A stretch of 53,535 nt of DNA from Temnopleurus reevesii (GCA_036244855.1 BQKZ01000041.1:139791-193325); one strand, 5' to 3'. Counted from the first letter of the stretch, positions 12,666 through 26,500 are shown. Notes: a model not told the origin generated them from the sequence alone. A program made the numbers and translations.

Positions 12666-15521
12666 TTCAATGCTTCACTCTAAAATTGTCATTGATATGG
12701 AAACAATTCTTGTAATAGATCTTTTTCACTAAATGATTCATGGAATCTTGTTGATATTTTGGGTTCATTAAGCAGATGGATCAGCATAATGTTTTATATT
12801 GCAAAAATATCTATGGAAGTGAAATCTGTTTGGGTCATTTGCTTTATGAATGGGTTTGTCAAGTTTTGATGCATGATGGAATTTAGACAGAACTATGGAG
12901 AAAAGATTGGAGGGACCAGTCAATAAATTTTGTTTTAATATGAGTCACAGATGATTCATAAAAATGATAGTAGTTTGGGAAATCATCTTCCCATAACAGA
13001 GTTTTTTCCAGCAAAGTTTTAAGATACTTTATTTGGTGTTAGCAGCAAATGTATCTCGCTCCCACACAGATTAACCGGGCACTGTGTGAGAAAAATGAAT
13101 ACTTTTCTATGTTTGTGCTTTATTTAAAAAAAAAATTATAGCACTAAATTCAAAATCAATAAGATTTGCATTTATATTGCTTAAAATCAACCACAATAAA
13201 AATGCAATTTACCATGAAGGCTAAATTATTCCAATGCCTGTATTAGATTTTGAAATTTTTTTATTTTTGCCAACTTACCTCGGACTCAGATTCCCAATCT
13301 ATTCAACTATTCATTTAAAAGAATGCATTGAAAATTAGTACCAAAAATACAAATAATTAGAAAGAAGTAGACAAAGAAAATGCAACCAAACATTAGTGAA
13401 AGGTTAGGACCTCTAAAAAGCAATAGCCTGTGGTTTTTGGTCCTTAATCTACTTGGAAATAAATAAACAAACTATTTTACAAACACATATATGTTTAAAA
13501 ATAGGGAACTGCTGTTATCCAATGCATGACATTTCAATTAATTCACAGATATTTACAGAAATTTAAAGCAAAACAAGACGACCGTAGCCTTACACATTTC
13601 TACATGTGTGCATCTGAATAAGGAAATGCGTCATTTTGTGTGAATAAAAGATGGCAAAAGTATGTTTATCATGGCATTTCACGAACATCTTAAATCTAAC
13701 CTCCTTTTTCTTGTGCCTTACCAAACGATTTTAGATCACACTGCTCGAAAAAGAGTTTAAAACTGTTCGGTTAGTGCCTTCCAAACTACTCATTTTGTTA
13801 TCCTTTAAATCCTCTGCTCATCAAAAGGTTTGTGTAGCTGTCAGTGTTCGTATTCGTTGCATTGTGAATTTTTCTTTGAAGAAGAGGTGATATTGTTGTT
13901 TGCTGTTGACGATATGAAGGGATTAACTTAAGTGTGTAATATGTCCTTATATTCAAGCGGCACTTGATAGAATGAAGGTGAGATTGTTGCAAATACCTAG
14001 CAATTTGAAGAATTTGACTTTATGACACTGTCAGAGAGAGGTTAAAATTAGAATGATTTCGATGGGTTTCGATGGTAAAGTGTAGTTGTTATGGTAAATT
14101 TCCCTATGTTACATGAACTTAGATTCAACGTAATTTATGATTCTTTCTTCTCATATCATTGCCCCCCCCCCCTCTCATATTTTACAAACTTTGATGGATT
14201 GAATTCTATTAAAAATGATATATTTTCCTGATGTTTGCAACAACAAAAAAAAAAGTGTTGATGGTCGTTTATGCAAAATTAAGCTTTTATGAAACACAAA
14301 ACTATAAATGATCATGTGTTTTAAAGTTCTGAACTTTCAGCAGTATTTCACTTCACAGATGTTAGCTTTTTCATAATTTATATGCCGGAAAAATGCCTGG
14401 AAAAATGCCTGGATTTACAGTAATTGATTCATACATCTTTTGACTGAAGCAACCCAAATATTATCCTTTCACATTATTTGAAGGTTTTATCTGATTTTCT
14501 GTGACATTTCTCTGAATATTTTTCAGAACCTTATTGATATACATGCTCTGCTACTTAGAAACCATATTCAGACCATAAGGTCTTGTTTAAAATTTCAAAG
14601 ATAATTATTATTCCATTTTAACGAACTTTGACCAAAGCAACTTGTCAAATTCCTGGAATTTTGTAAAAAGCTTCTAAATTTAGTTACGATACTGGCCAGC
14701 CAAAGTGATGTCAGATTTAGGCAATAATGCACATTTAGCAAAGTAATGCACTTTTCATTACTCGATCCTAGGGCTTAGTATCGGCTTTCAGGAAAGAAGA
14801 TTAGGAAAGGATCTTTTCTTAAAGTGGGCTAATCACTCCAGACGGAAAACTAACTGTAGCTAAGGCTTCACTTTCACGTAACATTTAGATCAATAGGCCT
14901 ACATTTATGTTTTCTTTTGTTTGTGAATGTAACTTTCATTCAGTTGTACTCTCCAGATTACAATTGAACATTCTTCCACTTTACTATTGAGCTTGTCAAT
15001 CAAAAGTGATTTTTCTGGGTGAATCAATTGATTTTCGTTGAATTTCCCAGCTCGTTATTCCGTGCCGAAATTGCCCTTACTTTGACCCAAGTTGAGTGCT
15101 ACACTTAATACTGGGATGAAAATAGTTTGAGTGCTTGCAAATTATTGATTTAATATAGAAGTAACTCCGAAAAAATTTGTTTATGATATTGTTATTTTGC
15201 ATGTAATACTGTCTGTAATGAGAGTCAATCTTCCAAATAAGGTAATTATTGTCTTCGTGGAAATCTTGTCAATGCCGAATAAGATTTGATTTTGACAAGA
15301 AAATAATTCAAGATATTCTTTGTGATTCCAATAGATTCACTGTTCCTTTCAATCTGTGTCACTTGTAGTTTCTTTGAAAAGCAATTGAATGCTTAAAGTG
15401 TAACAGTTATCTCACTGTATATTTTAATGAATAAAGATGTTTTTATCAATATGGAAATGCAGACTTTAAACAGACAAAATGGAGTGTATATGTAAAAAAA
15501 AAAAAAGAAAAAAGTGAATTA
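12666..15521. other. No gene seen
   Basis: AT-rich intergenic sequence up to the gap; I see no coding exon, RNA gene or clear repeat. Confidence 0.4.
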
Positions 15522-15993
15522 NNNNNNNNNNNNNNNNNNNNNNNNNNNNNNNNNNNNNNNNNNNNNNNNNNNNNNNNNNNNNNNNNNNNNNNNNNNNNNN
15601 NNNNNNNNNNNNNNNNNNNNNNNNNNNNNNNNNNNNNNNNNNNNNNNNNNNNNNNNNNNNNNNNNNNNNNNNNNNNNNNNNNNNNNNNNNNNNNNNNNNN
15701 NNNNNNNNNNNNNNNNNNNNNNNNNNNNNNNNNNNNNNNNNNNNNNNNNNNNNNNNNNNNNNNNNNNNNNNNNNNNNNNNNNNNNNNNNNNNNNNNNNNN
15801 NNNNNNNNNNNNNNNNNNNNNNNNNNNNNNNNNNNNNNNNNNNNNNNNNNNNNNNNNNNNNNNNNNNNNNNNNNNNNNNNNNNNNNNNNNNNNNNNNNNN
15901 NNNNNNNNNNNNNNNNNNNNNNNNNNNNNNNNNNNNNNNNNNNNNNNNNNNNNNNNNNNNNNNNNNNNNNNNNNNNNNNNNNNNNNNNNNNNN
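15522..15993. other. Assembly gap (N)
   Basis: 472 N bases. Frames drawn through it have no meaning. The left flank ends in an A-rich run that may have caused the gap. Confidence 0.99.
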
Positions 15994-16597
15994 GGGTTAG
16001 AAGGATAGTGGGGGTACCGGTAGATGGGTCACTAGTTAGCAAAGCGATAGACAACATAAATTACAATATCTACATGCATGTACATCTATACTAAGTAACT
16101 ACACATACTATCACAGCTTGAAATGAAACATCCTAGTTTCTATACCAGTATGTGGCGCATCAATTGCCCTTCAGCAGATAACATTAGATTGAGTCATAGG
16201 CCACAAGTTCAACCAGCGCTAATATGTTGTCATTTCATATTCACCGCAGATCATAATCCCAATGATACATTTTCATGTTATTTACACAGATTACATGAAC
16301 CAGTGCACATCAGACAATGTTTTCATTTGAGTTGTCGATCCCCAATGCAAGAGGGTGGGACCAGCACGTATATTTGATCGATTGATCATTACCGCTTCTA
16401 AAATATTTACATATTTACGCAAAAAATAACCCAACATTCACCAGAGCTGATGCAAGTTTCTTATTTAAAAAAAAATTCTACTATTAAAGCTATATTTTTG
16501 CTATGTAACGCTTTTAGATCGAGGTGGAATTTGAAGAAATATTGTCTTGTGAAATGGCAGTCGCCAAAGGGTAGTCGTGCATGAAGGGAAAGAAATC

Positions 16598-17189
16598 TTA
16601 AAGGGAATACACCCAGACAATAATGTATATTGAGTAAATGAAGAAAATTGAACAAACTGTGAAAATTTGAGCAAAATCGGATTATCCGTTCAAAAGTTAT
16701 GAATTTTCAAAGTTAACTTTATCACCTGTGCTGGGCATCCTTGAATGGGCAACGTAGTAGCCAATTAGCATAATCTGTGATGTCATACATGGAGAACTCC
16801 TCATTCACTTTGTATATAAATTTATTGAAAATGGATCAATACCATATTTCAATTGAGGAATCACTACCGTTCTTTCTGGAATGCTTGCAGAATTGATGTG
16901 GCTATAATATATATAACCGAGAAAACAAAATTCTGTCTACTTTTCTGGAAAAAGAGGAAAATGTGAAATTTTGTGTACAAAGTGAATGGAGAGTTCTCGA
17001 TGTTGGCAGCCATTTTGTGCCTGTACGTTTGCCAATTTAAGGAGCCCATGAGGGGTGTAAATCAAAACTTTGAAAATGTATAACTTTTGAATGGATTATC
17101 CAAATTTGCTCAAATGTTTACAATTTGTTCATCTTATTTTTCTCCATTTAATGATAGCAATATAATGTCTGAGTTTAGTTCTCCTTTAA
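16598..17189. mobile_element. 592-bp element with long imperfect TIRs
   Basis: The left end TTAAAGGGAATAC and right end GTTCTCCTTTAA are inverted. The arms extend about 110 bp: AAATTTGAGCAAAATCGGAT and AAAAGTTAT on the left mirror GGATTATCCAAATTTGCTCA and ATAACTTTTGAATGG on the right. An inner inverted pair also exists (GGAGAACTCC and GGAGAGTTCTC). No transposase frame: non-autonomous. Confidence 0.75.
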
Positions 17190-17504
17190 CATAGCAATAA
17201 CGCAAATACAGGTTATTTTTTTAATTGAAGATGATTGAAAATCATCAAACCATCAATGAAAATGTTATAATAGTGATAGATTTGTGCAACATTGTGCAAG
17301 GCTTCTGTCACTTCATGAAAACAAGGACAGTATGTAGGCCTCAAATGTTTATTCTTTGATTGGATTCATGCATTGCTCCCAGTGAAGTTTGTGTGCACTA
17401 CTGCTCACTAGGTTTGGCATAAGGTTTGAGAATGGTGTTTCAGATTTACAGATTTCGTCCGTTTTGCCGATCGCACAGATCCCCATTGGTGACAGTGATT
17501 GTCA

Positions 17505-17641
17505 GATCTCTGTGACTTTGGAAAGTCATAACTTTTGAGTGGGTTGTCCGATTTTGCTCAAATTTTCACAGTTTGTTCAGCTGATTTTACTTCGTTCCAT
17601 GAGAACACGTCAATCCCAGGGATTGGTTCCCCTTTAATAAA
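17505..17641. mobile_element. Half copy of the 16598 element
   Basis: CATAACTTTTGAGTGG, GATTTTGCTCAAATTTTCAC and an end TTCCCCTTTAA match the right arm of the element at 16598-17189. It is a solo arm or deleted copy. Confidence 0.65.
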
Positions 17642-19039
17642 AAGAGAGCAATGAACTCCCCAGTCATGCTAGACTCCAACCAAGGAGAAGCTCCTTGCTC
17701 TAACCATATATTCATGTCTTTACATTGTGCTGTCTACAAATTGGAGGAAATGGGTCTCGGTTTGAGTCTAGCACAGCCTCTCTGTCTGCCAAAACAAACA
17801 GCCAAACGCTAGATACGTTAGACTTCCTATCCAGACACAGTCATTCCCACTAGCAGAAGGTGGCACTGTATAAACTTCCTGGATTGGGTCTCTGCTCGGA
17901 GACTATACAGCTCGTCCATGAACTTCTAATAGGTTTATGTGTTATTCCCATGACTGCTTATAAACGGAGACATGATGAATTGCCGCTAGAGTATGCACAC
18001 TCGGCTGCTCATATAAATCATTAATTTATTCCCCATTGTCTTGTGTTCACCCTGTTCTCATTAATGGTGATTGTTGGATATTAATTCATATTCGCTCAAA
18101 AAAATTAGTAAAAATTCTTAAAATCATTCAAATTCTTGAATAACTATCAGTGTGCCCAGATTGAAGGTGATGGTGCTATGTTTTTTATATTAAGATATTA
18201 AAAATGATGTAAGCTCTTATTCGCAATACATATCATTTTTTTCATCAACTTTTTAAACCAACTTTTAAACTATTCTGTTTGATTGAAGATTGGTGTGTGC
18301 ATCCCCACTTTCAAATATACATGCACGATACACACTACACCAAATAAGTTAGTTGGATATAGTTGGATATAGATTTTCTATATGAAGTTTTATGTTTCTA
18401 GAAATACCCCAAAATTAAAATGTTTCGCATGTTATCAAACTTACAGTTAACATTTTCACATTTTATAGTGACTGAAAATTTTGTATGTTGTCTCTTGCTC
18501 AAGTATGCATCCAGAATAGTGATCCTCAACTTTCCCTGAGTAGTGCACTTTATTCCAGGCAATTTTTTTGAGAAGTTATATTTTCACTGCATAATTTTTA
18601 TGATGTGGTAATAGATTTTCCATGATAAGTTGTATTTTCACTTCATAATCTTAACATGTGCTGTTGGAGATTCCACGATATAACAGCTCAGTTTTCACAC
18701 ACCTGAAATTTGCTTTCGACTCAAAAAATATATCTCACTTACCCATTTTACAGAATTTAATGGAAAACTATAAACTCCTCTTGCGTTTTTTTGGTAATAT
18801 AGCAAATAGGATGTGCTCTAGAACTATCACTTTTTTGAGATCATAGAATTTGCAGGCACAGATCCACCATACAGTTTGAAATTAACAGTTGGGAATAACA
18901 AAGGAATAAACAATGAACCTTAAGAAATACTTTTACAATTACCTCCCATACTGTATATGCTTTTTAGCATTTCACATCGAATATGATACATTTTTTGTCT
19001 CTTCAGTTATGATTGTCGTCCGCTATCACAAACGTAACA
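17642..19039. other. No gene seen; weak repeats at 18350-18660
   Basis: AT-rich. TAGATTTTC..ATGA and GTT[AG]TATTTTCACT recur between 18370 and 18640, a decayed tandem repeat. Part of this region may be the upstream promoter of the receptor gene, but nothing proves it. Confidence 0.35.
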
Positions 19040-19960
19040 TTTATTTATTATTTATTATTTTTTCATTCGGAATGGGGCATGATTAATCAAATGAAAGAAA
19101 TAAATGCCACATCACTCCTATAAATTCCCCTTTGGGTTCTCTAAGAATAGTTTTACCCTTTATAATTTATTTAGTATGTCTGATGTTTTGATGCTGAATG
19201 GGGATGGAGCAAGATGAATTAAAGAAGAGCTACAATGCTCAAGTGCCCGATTACATTCATAAATTCCCCTTTGGTCTTTTTAAGAATACGTCTGGTCGTT
19301 ATTACTCATTGATATCTGATGTACATTATGTATAATTTTTCAATGGGAATTGGGTATGATTGAGTGAAGAAAAAAGCCAATCCACAAGACCTTCATAACA
19401 AAATTTCTTCCTTAGTCCTATGTCTTATTTACACTTAGATAGTGTTTAATTGGCATTCAGCTGGTGAATGACCAATGTTTTTTATGGGGTGTTGCTCAAA
19501 ATCAACTGCAAATCGACTGCAACTTTACCAATTGTAACGCGCATTTTCATTCGCGCACGGTATGCACATTTAACAAGATGCGCATGAAACAAAGATTTTG
19601 ATTGGCGCATTCCATTCAACTGCAACTTGCGATCAATTGCAACTTTTGAGCAACATCCCCCTAGTGTGATATAGCACATAAACTGCTTCTGGTCAATTTT
19701 CGTGGTCATAATTTATCAACTGGAATGCCTAGAAAAGAACACTGGTGTTTATCTGATGGTTCTCAATAAAAACATGAATGGGATCTTAGTTTCGCTCTTT
19801 AAAAAAAAGTTAGGCCGATGTTAAATTATTCAATGCGAGTGGGGTATGATTATTGAAATGAAACCTTTAAAACACAAGTGCCCTATGAAGATAAAAATAT
19901 CTCCCACTCTATCTAGAAATGGATATTTGCCCTTTGTAATTTCTTAGTTATATTTCTTAG
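19040..19960. repeat. Decayed tandem repeat, about 130-150 bp
   Basis: Recurring blocks near 19065, 19195, 19345 and 19840 pair a GAATGGGG[CA]-like or GAGTGGGGTATGATT word with AAATTCCCCTTTGG or CCCACTC. They form diverged copies interrupted by the element at 19486-19660. Confidence 0.55.
19486..19660. mobile_element. MITE, TIR GGGGTGTTGCT (copy 1)
   Basis: GGGGTGTTGCTCAAAA on the left and TTTTGAGCAACATCCCC on the right are inverted. The interior has CAACTGCAAAT and GATGCGCATGAAACAA, shared with the copy at 26749-26890. Confidence 0.75.
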
Positions 19961-20209
19961 TTATATTCGTTGCCCAAATTTAGCATCACTTTCCGAAAGA
20001 AATTTATAACTAACAATATTCATTGCGACAATAATCAATATGTTTGTAACACATACAATCCGTTTCATATGAATCAAATTTCAAGGAATTTCAGAGAATA
20101 ATTGTCAAGAAATTGATGTAACAGAAATGAGACCTCTGTGGAATTGCCCCTATGGTCTATCGTTCAGAGGAGTTTAATAGACTATGTTTTTTCTGTGTCT
20201 TCCGTTTAG

Positions 20210-20456
20210 GTTTCTCAACATTGAGACACTGACATTCTTGGTGTGAAGCAGTTCGCAACAGACAAATCACCATCATTGTAGGTCATTCAGCAGAGGACAA
20301 AGCAAAGAACATACTTGAGAGGAGGAGAGAAGGAAGAAGAAAGGAGAGAAGCGGAGGAAGGATAGAAGGAAGAGGAAAGGAGAGAAGGGGCGGAAGGATA
20401 GAAGATATAGAGGGAGGACCCTTGGACAACTGATGTAGAAAAGGCAGAGCACCACG
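20210..20456 (+). promoter_or_regulatory. Candidate 5' UTR exon with start-stop uORF
   Basis: A pyrimidine-rich tract ending in CCGTTTAG (about 20190-20209) could be the acceptor of a 5' UTR exon, which would put the promoter further upstream in an unidentified place. The segment is purine-rich (20310-20420). An ATG at 20433 is followed directly by TAG (20436-20438), a minimal start-stop uORF 18 nt before the main ATG. This TAG is in frame with the main start, so it also rules out extending the protein upstream through it. The main ATG has A at -3 and G at +4. Confidence 0.45.
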
Positions 20457-20523
20457 ATGGCACGTGCTTTGGGAATCTCCATCATCTTCTGTGCCTTCTT
20501 CACTGTTTCCCTTGCTATCACAG
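20457..20523 (+). CDS. Receptor exon 1: signal peptide
   Basis: Encodes 22 residues beginning MARALGISII followed by a hydrophobic FCAFFTVSLA stretch, a typical cleavable signal peptide. The start was chosen for its favourable context and the in-frame TAG just upstream. The donor CAG|GTATTG leaves phase 1, matching exon 2. Confidence 0.75.
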
Positions 20524-23500
20524 GTATTGTGTTTGATACATTAATAGTTAAGAATTAATTAATAATTAAGAATATGAATTATTTCTATAGCGCTTAAAAT
20601 AAAGAGTACAATAGCACATTACTAAATGAAAGCAATTGAATTACTGAGGGAGAAGGTAATTCTCCAGATGTTTTTGAACATGGCAGAGTTTGAAGTTTGT
20701 CGGTATTGCAAGAGGAATGAGAAGCGCTTTTGAGTTTACATTTTGCTACGACAAGTTTGTATGTGTCTGAAATATTCATTGGGGTTTTATTTTCACAAAT
20801 TTTGCGACCATGAATTCCTTAAATTATCAACTCATTAGATTGCCCCAATACTTATGTGAAATAATATGTACGCTAAATTATTGGCTTTTACAATACTTCA
20901 CAGTTTTGGGTGACCTGTGGTACAAAATGGCAGTCAAATTTTTTGTGATTTATTATATTTATTTAGCACCTACATGTTTCCCTTCACATTTGGAAGTGTG
21001 CATGTATATTTATTTCTATTCAAAATGATACTTTTTACAGGGCAAGATCCAGGATATATCATTTTTTTTGCAGGGATGGGTGTGATATTCTTCCTTGCCG
21101 ATTGCTTGCATCAAAGAAGGAGAAAATGAACAAAAAATAGAAAATACAAAGTCTTCAATAGGCGGGTTTACTTATAAATTCAAATGTATATGCCTTTAAC
21201 GTAGTTACGCGGTATTCCATAGACCGGTTGATAACAATAAGACTACAATACTTGGGATCCAGTTTGCATGATATACATTAGTTGTTGCTATGTCAGGCAG
21301 GCCTCGGGCAAGCTTTCAGGTCATCAAGAACAACCTTCGTGTTAGAGGTATGCATAAAATTTGCATCTATTAGGAAACCCGCCTATTAGAGTGATAAGGA
21401 CAAAAGCCCTTTTTTTACCACAGCTTCCCTTTCATAAGTGCAAAAACTGTCTTCATTACAGAAAAGTGAAGGATGCAATATCCTTACTATCACTATGGTA
21501 GCCTACAAGTGAAAATGCATTGTTTTTATTCTTTATTTTTCAGCAATATCATCAGAAGCTATCTATTGAATAGATCAAATCTAACCTAATCCATGAAAAG
21601 AGACTAATATTCTAAAATTTTTTTCTTCCCAATTTTGTTTCCCAGTTGACATTCTCGAGCGCGAAACAGTTCTGAGAGCCGGGGATAACCACACGATACA
21701 CTGCATCGTGAACCTAACGACGACCGACTTTACCGCTGCGGACGTAGTTTGGATCAAGTTAGGTTTCAGCACGGCAGTAGATCATCATGCCCACACAGCG
21801 CTGAATGACTCTGTGGCCAGATTGCATATAGTCGATGCAGCCTTTGAAGATGGCGGGAGCTATTACTGTACTTTTCCCGGGCAGCAGTTCAATGACTATT
21901 TCCAAACTGCCGGTGCATCTGTCTTCGTAGGATGTAAGTAGATAAGGCAAAACAATTTTTTGGATGTCCTTAAGTGCTAATTTTGAAAAATTGCATCTGT
22001 CTTTCGGTACAATTTTTTTTTTCATTAAATCTTTTTTTTAAAGTCATAGTTCGCACAATTCAGTAAGAAAATAAGACTTGGGAAGGAGCGAAAATCCAAA
22101 GATCATCTAAAAATGATTTTTCAGCATGTATTCCACGTGTTTGTGTCACATTTTGCTGTGATTTTTATGCCTCCGCCACCGTAAGGTGGTGCCGGAGGCA
22201 TTATGTTTTCGGGTTGTACGTGCGTCCCTGCGTCCGTCTGTCCGGACCTTAATTATTACCGCAATAAGTTCAGAACTGCTGTACAGATTTTGACCAAACC
22301 TGGCTCAAGTACATTTGTATGTATGAGGATGAACCGTACATATCTTTCTGATTGCGTGATGGCGGAGGCATAAATTTCGACCGTGCACGGTCGAGGATTC
22401 ATCTAGTTTTATTTGAGTTTAAAAAAAAGGTTGTGGTCGGGCCATATTTAGAGGGTCAGTTGGTTCAGTTCATCCATGCATAGAGGCAGCACATGCTAGC
22501 AAAACTGTGCTGACAAAACAATCCTCATACCCAATTCACCATACCCAATTCACCATGGGCCAATTGCACGAAATGGTCTTAGCTATCCTCTTCATGATAA
22601 GACGTCTTGACTTCTTGTGCCATCCTCTTAACATAGACACAAACATTAAAACACCTGTGTTATGAGGGTGGCGCAAGAACTTAAGACGCCTTAGCATGAA
22701 GAGGATAGCTTAGATCATTTCGAGCAATCGGCTCCAGTTGTTTATCATGAAAACCTAAGTTTGGATGACAATCTTGACAGGATTTTTGTCTTAAAAATAT
22801 TCCCCTCTTGTCTCACTTATTTTTCAACAATTTATTTAAAAAAATTCTTTCGCCCCCAAGTACCCCCAGAACCGGTAAGGAACTTGGAATGTTACACCCA
22901 CAACATCCTCGACTTCACATGAGAATGGGACGACGGTCCTTACAACAACTATAAGACTACTGACATCCTGTTCTACAATGGGTAAGCGAGTTTTTGTATT
23001 TTTAACTCTTGTTAACACATTCGGGATAGGGATTATTTTACAACAAATTCAATCACTATCCTTTCCTAAATTGGCAACACTAAAATGTTAAATTGTCTAT
23101 TTTTTAATTTTTAACTAAATGTTATGTTACCATATTGAATCTTTTGAATAATAATGCATGTTAGAAAGTTGCCTATTTGCATTGAAAGTAATGATGATGT
23201 CTGTGTTGCCAATTCAAGTTTTTATGACTATTTTAGTGATTATTTTAATTGAAGATTTTCTCCGCGCCCATGCGGTGACAAATGGTGACCCAATAAAATG
23301 GTCAGATTGAGTGTAATTTTTTTCTTGTGTGCTCATGCATCTGGTAAATATTTTTGGAGCACTACATCGAAAGCTATTGAGCCAAAACGTGCTCTATTGT
23401 CCTGAAAGGGCAAATTTACTCATTTCCATTTGATGAAGTGAAGATGATAACAATCAAGTATAGTACTCTGAAAAATCATGCATTTGCTTGGACTTAAAAC

Positions 23501-26500
23501 CAAAATTCAGTGCCATGAGCACTGATTAAATGTACCTGTGCCCTATACAAGTAGTCACCATTATTATTGTTCTTGTTGGAAATGCATAAGTAAGCAGGCT
23601 GAATCCATACTGATAGTTGCATGAAAATATTGATATATCAATAGATGAATAATGTATATCAGATAAGAAATACAACCAACAAGTTACAGATAATCCTGAA
23701 ATTTTCCAGCAATTTAGAATGAAGTGCTCCAAATATTCAGTAGCTCTCAGCTTCCTCTTACATTCTATCGAGACTTCAGCAGTTGCTGGGTGACATTGTT
23801 TTGAATATTGGTCCCGAGGTACATTTAATCTATTCAAATTAATCTCAAGAATTGAAAATGACAATGACATATAAAAGTCTGAAAATCATGAATTATTTGC
23901 TTTAAATAAGAGCACCAAACTTGTTCTATTTGGAAATTCATTGATAAGCAAGCTCATTTCAGAATGCACCTCTTCAAATAGAATTTCAAAGCTTGTTCAA
24001 GGTAAAAAAAAAAAAGAATTAATTTATTTATAAGGGGTCTTTTTACATTTCCCCCTGAAAAATAGCCCCCATAATACATTTTGCAAGGGCTATTTTGGAG
24101 CTCACAGGGGCTTGTTCCAAGTTTTAGGGGGCTAATCTTCCCTGTATTTTTTTTTATGCTGTTCTATTTGAAAATTCAAAGAACAAGATCATTCCAGACC
24201 TATTCTCCGCAGAATATTGCCCCCCCCCCCCCCGAGATCCTGCACATACAGATGTAGTGCAACTTGATATCTATGTGTTTGTGTTTCAAAGTTGCAGTGA
24301 CATCAGCAAAGAGCGGCCTCAACTGAATTGTACTCCACAGCATGAGAACAACTACTGCACCATCACCTGCCATGCCTGGCAAGACAACATTTTTGTCGTA
24401 AGCTCAAACGTGCTTGGCAACGCCACGGCTCGTTTGGGCCGAAGATTTAAACCGTTTAAAGAAGGTAAGAGAATTTTGTTCTTTGCTTCGAGGCTATCGT
24501 TGCCGTGGGATATTTAATCTATTTATCCGAAGCTGGAAGCCCTACTCTGTCTTCTGCATCTGTCTTCTGCGTATTTTTCGTCATCTTTATTTCTTGGTGA
24601 CATCGGCAGCCTACTTCTGATTTCTTTACAGATTTTTTTCTTCACTTATGTTTGCAGTAAAACCAGAATTTTTCCCAACCATGTACTTTTTGCAAAGTTT
24701 GTAAGAAATAAACATTTGCCAGTGCAAAATGCTTTTGGAACTCTTTATTCGCATGTTAAATGCCTATACATGCACAGGCCCATTTTTGGGGCAAGTGAAA
24801 TAGGCATTACCTCCTTTTTGTGAACATGTGAACATTTTATGTTGGGAGAATTTCTGGTTGTATGGTTTTATGGACATAAGTTACTCTTCATAAGGAAATG
24901 GGAATTGCTCCTTCTCATTAGCAGAACTAAATTTGCAATCTAAAGGATAGACCAGGTCTCGGCAAATGAATTGTACCTGCTTTATCTTTTGCCCAGACGA
25001 GCAATTCCCACCGGGCTTTTTTCCTGAAATAGTCCATAGTTGCCAGCCATTCCAGAATATGAGTAAAGTTAAGATTAGAATGTGAAGAACAGCTGAACAA
25101 AAGTGAGAGAAACAGGTGAATAATACCCAAACACTCAGCCGTTTACTTGCAACAGAAGCCTTGAGTTCAGGAGAAAATAAACCTCATGCATTTTCTGGAA
25201 CGGTTGACCCCTCTGGATAATCGCGTCCCAACGCTCTTCCATTCCCAGTACTGCATGCAGCATGCACATGTAAATCAGCATTTATTCCTTCATTTGTATG
25301 CTTTGAATGTTGTATTTGCCATCTATATTTTCTACAAATTTGCATTAAAACATTCTTATTCAGCCCTTGATTGTGCTAAAATTCTTTGCAATGTATGCAT
25401 GCTTTGATTTGTATTCGTTTGCATGATGTATGTCACATTAATCTTTGCCTTTGCTACCGTCAAATGGACCTTTTTTTAATTGGTCTTCTGCAAGTATAAG
25501 ATTGCTTTTGTTATTGATATACATGGGTCATTATATAAAATATACTTGCAACTTTTTCAATGCCTACATCTTTGTCCAACAGAGCTTAGCCAGAATAGGT
25601 TCTTGAATGAATATCAAGAATTGTTTTATTCCCTTTTCAAGCATCACCTTGAGAAATGAAGGACAAACAAAGCAAATGTATATGTATTAAATGACCCATG
25701 TAGCAAATGCTTTCATATGCTTCCATATTTTATTCATTTTGCTTTTATAGCTTTGATGAGTGGATTTAAGACATGCCAGACTCTATTCTCTTAAACCTAT
25801 ATTTTCACACAAGCATATTGTCACAGTCTTGAAATTGTTTGATTTTTATGAATGTATTGGTTTAAATTTGGCAGAAAAATTACATGGATCATTCCAGAAT
25901 ACTTGTAAAAGATTTCCTGGAAAAACATTACTGCTCCTTCAGTTTTGCATCGTAACATAAAGAATGTTGAAGAGTATTATGTCCAATGTTGATAATGTCC
26001 ATGTACATAGATAATACCATCTTGCAAATAAGTTCTGCGTTGTTGAGACGCTTTATTTTTTCTTATGTGCAAGTAAAATATATGGTATTTCATCCCTTTG
26101 CACAATGCGAGTAGACATGAATGCAAATGGACGTGAATGCAAATGATATTTTTTGTTATTGTTGTTCGCATGTTCATGCATTTTGAACATTTTCTTCATG
26201 TTTTTGAAAAGCCAGCTCAAGTCATCATAGCACAGCACAGGCTCGTAACTAGTTCATAAGGGAGTACACAATTTAACAAATTTACCCATGAAGGTATACT
26301 GACAAGCACAACAAAATATAAAGGTGAAAAATAGAATTGTCAACTTTGATTGTAGGCCTTTTTGTGCAAAACCCCTAATAGTCACGGGCCAGCAGCATGT
26401 AAATGAAACAAGTGCAAAACTGATGTGTCCCATGTGTGATTCATGCACTGTTCCCCCATGTGCATGTTAACGCACACTTTGGATCATTTTATCATTTCCC

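Noticed and set aside
12213..12732. Frames of 119-163 codons, Phe/Leu/Ser-rich
   Set aside because: Polypyrimidine low complexity open in several frames at once; no domain.
15446..16057. Frames through the N run
   Set aside because: They only exist because N codons are not stops.
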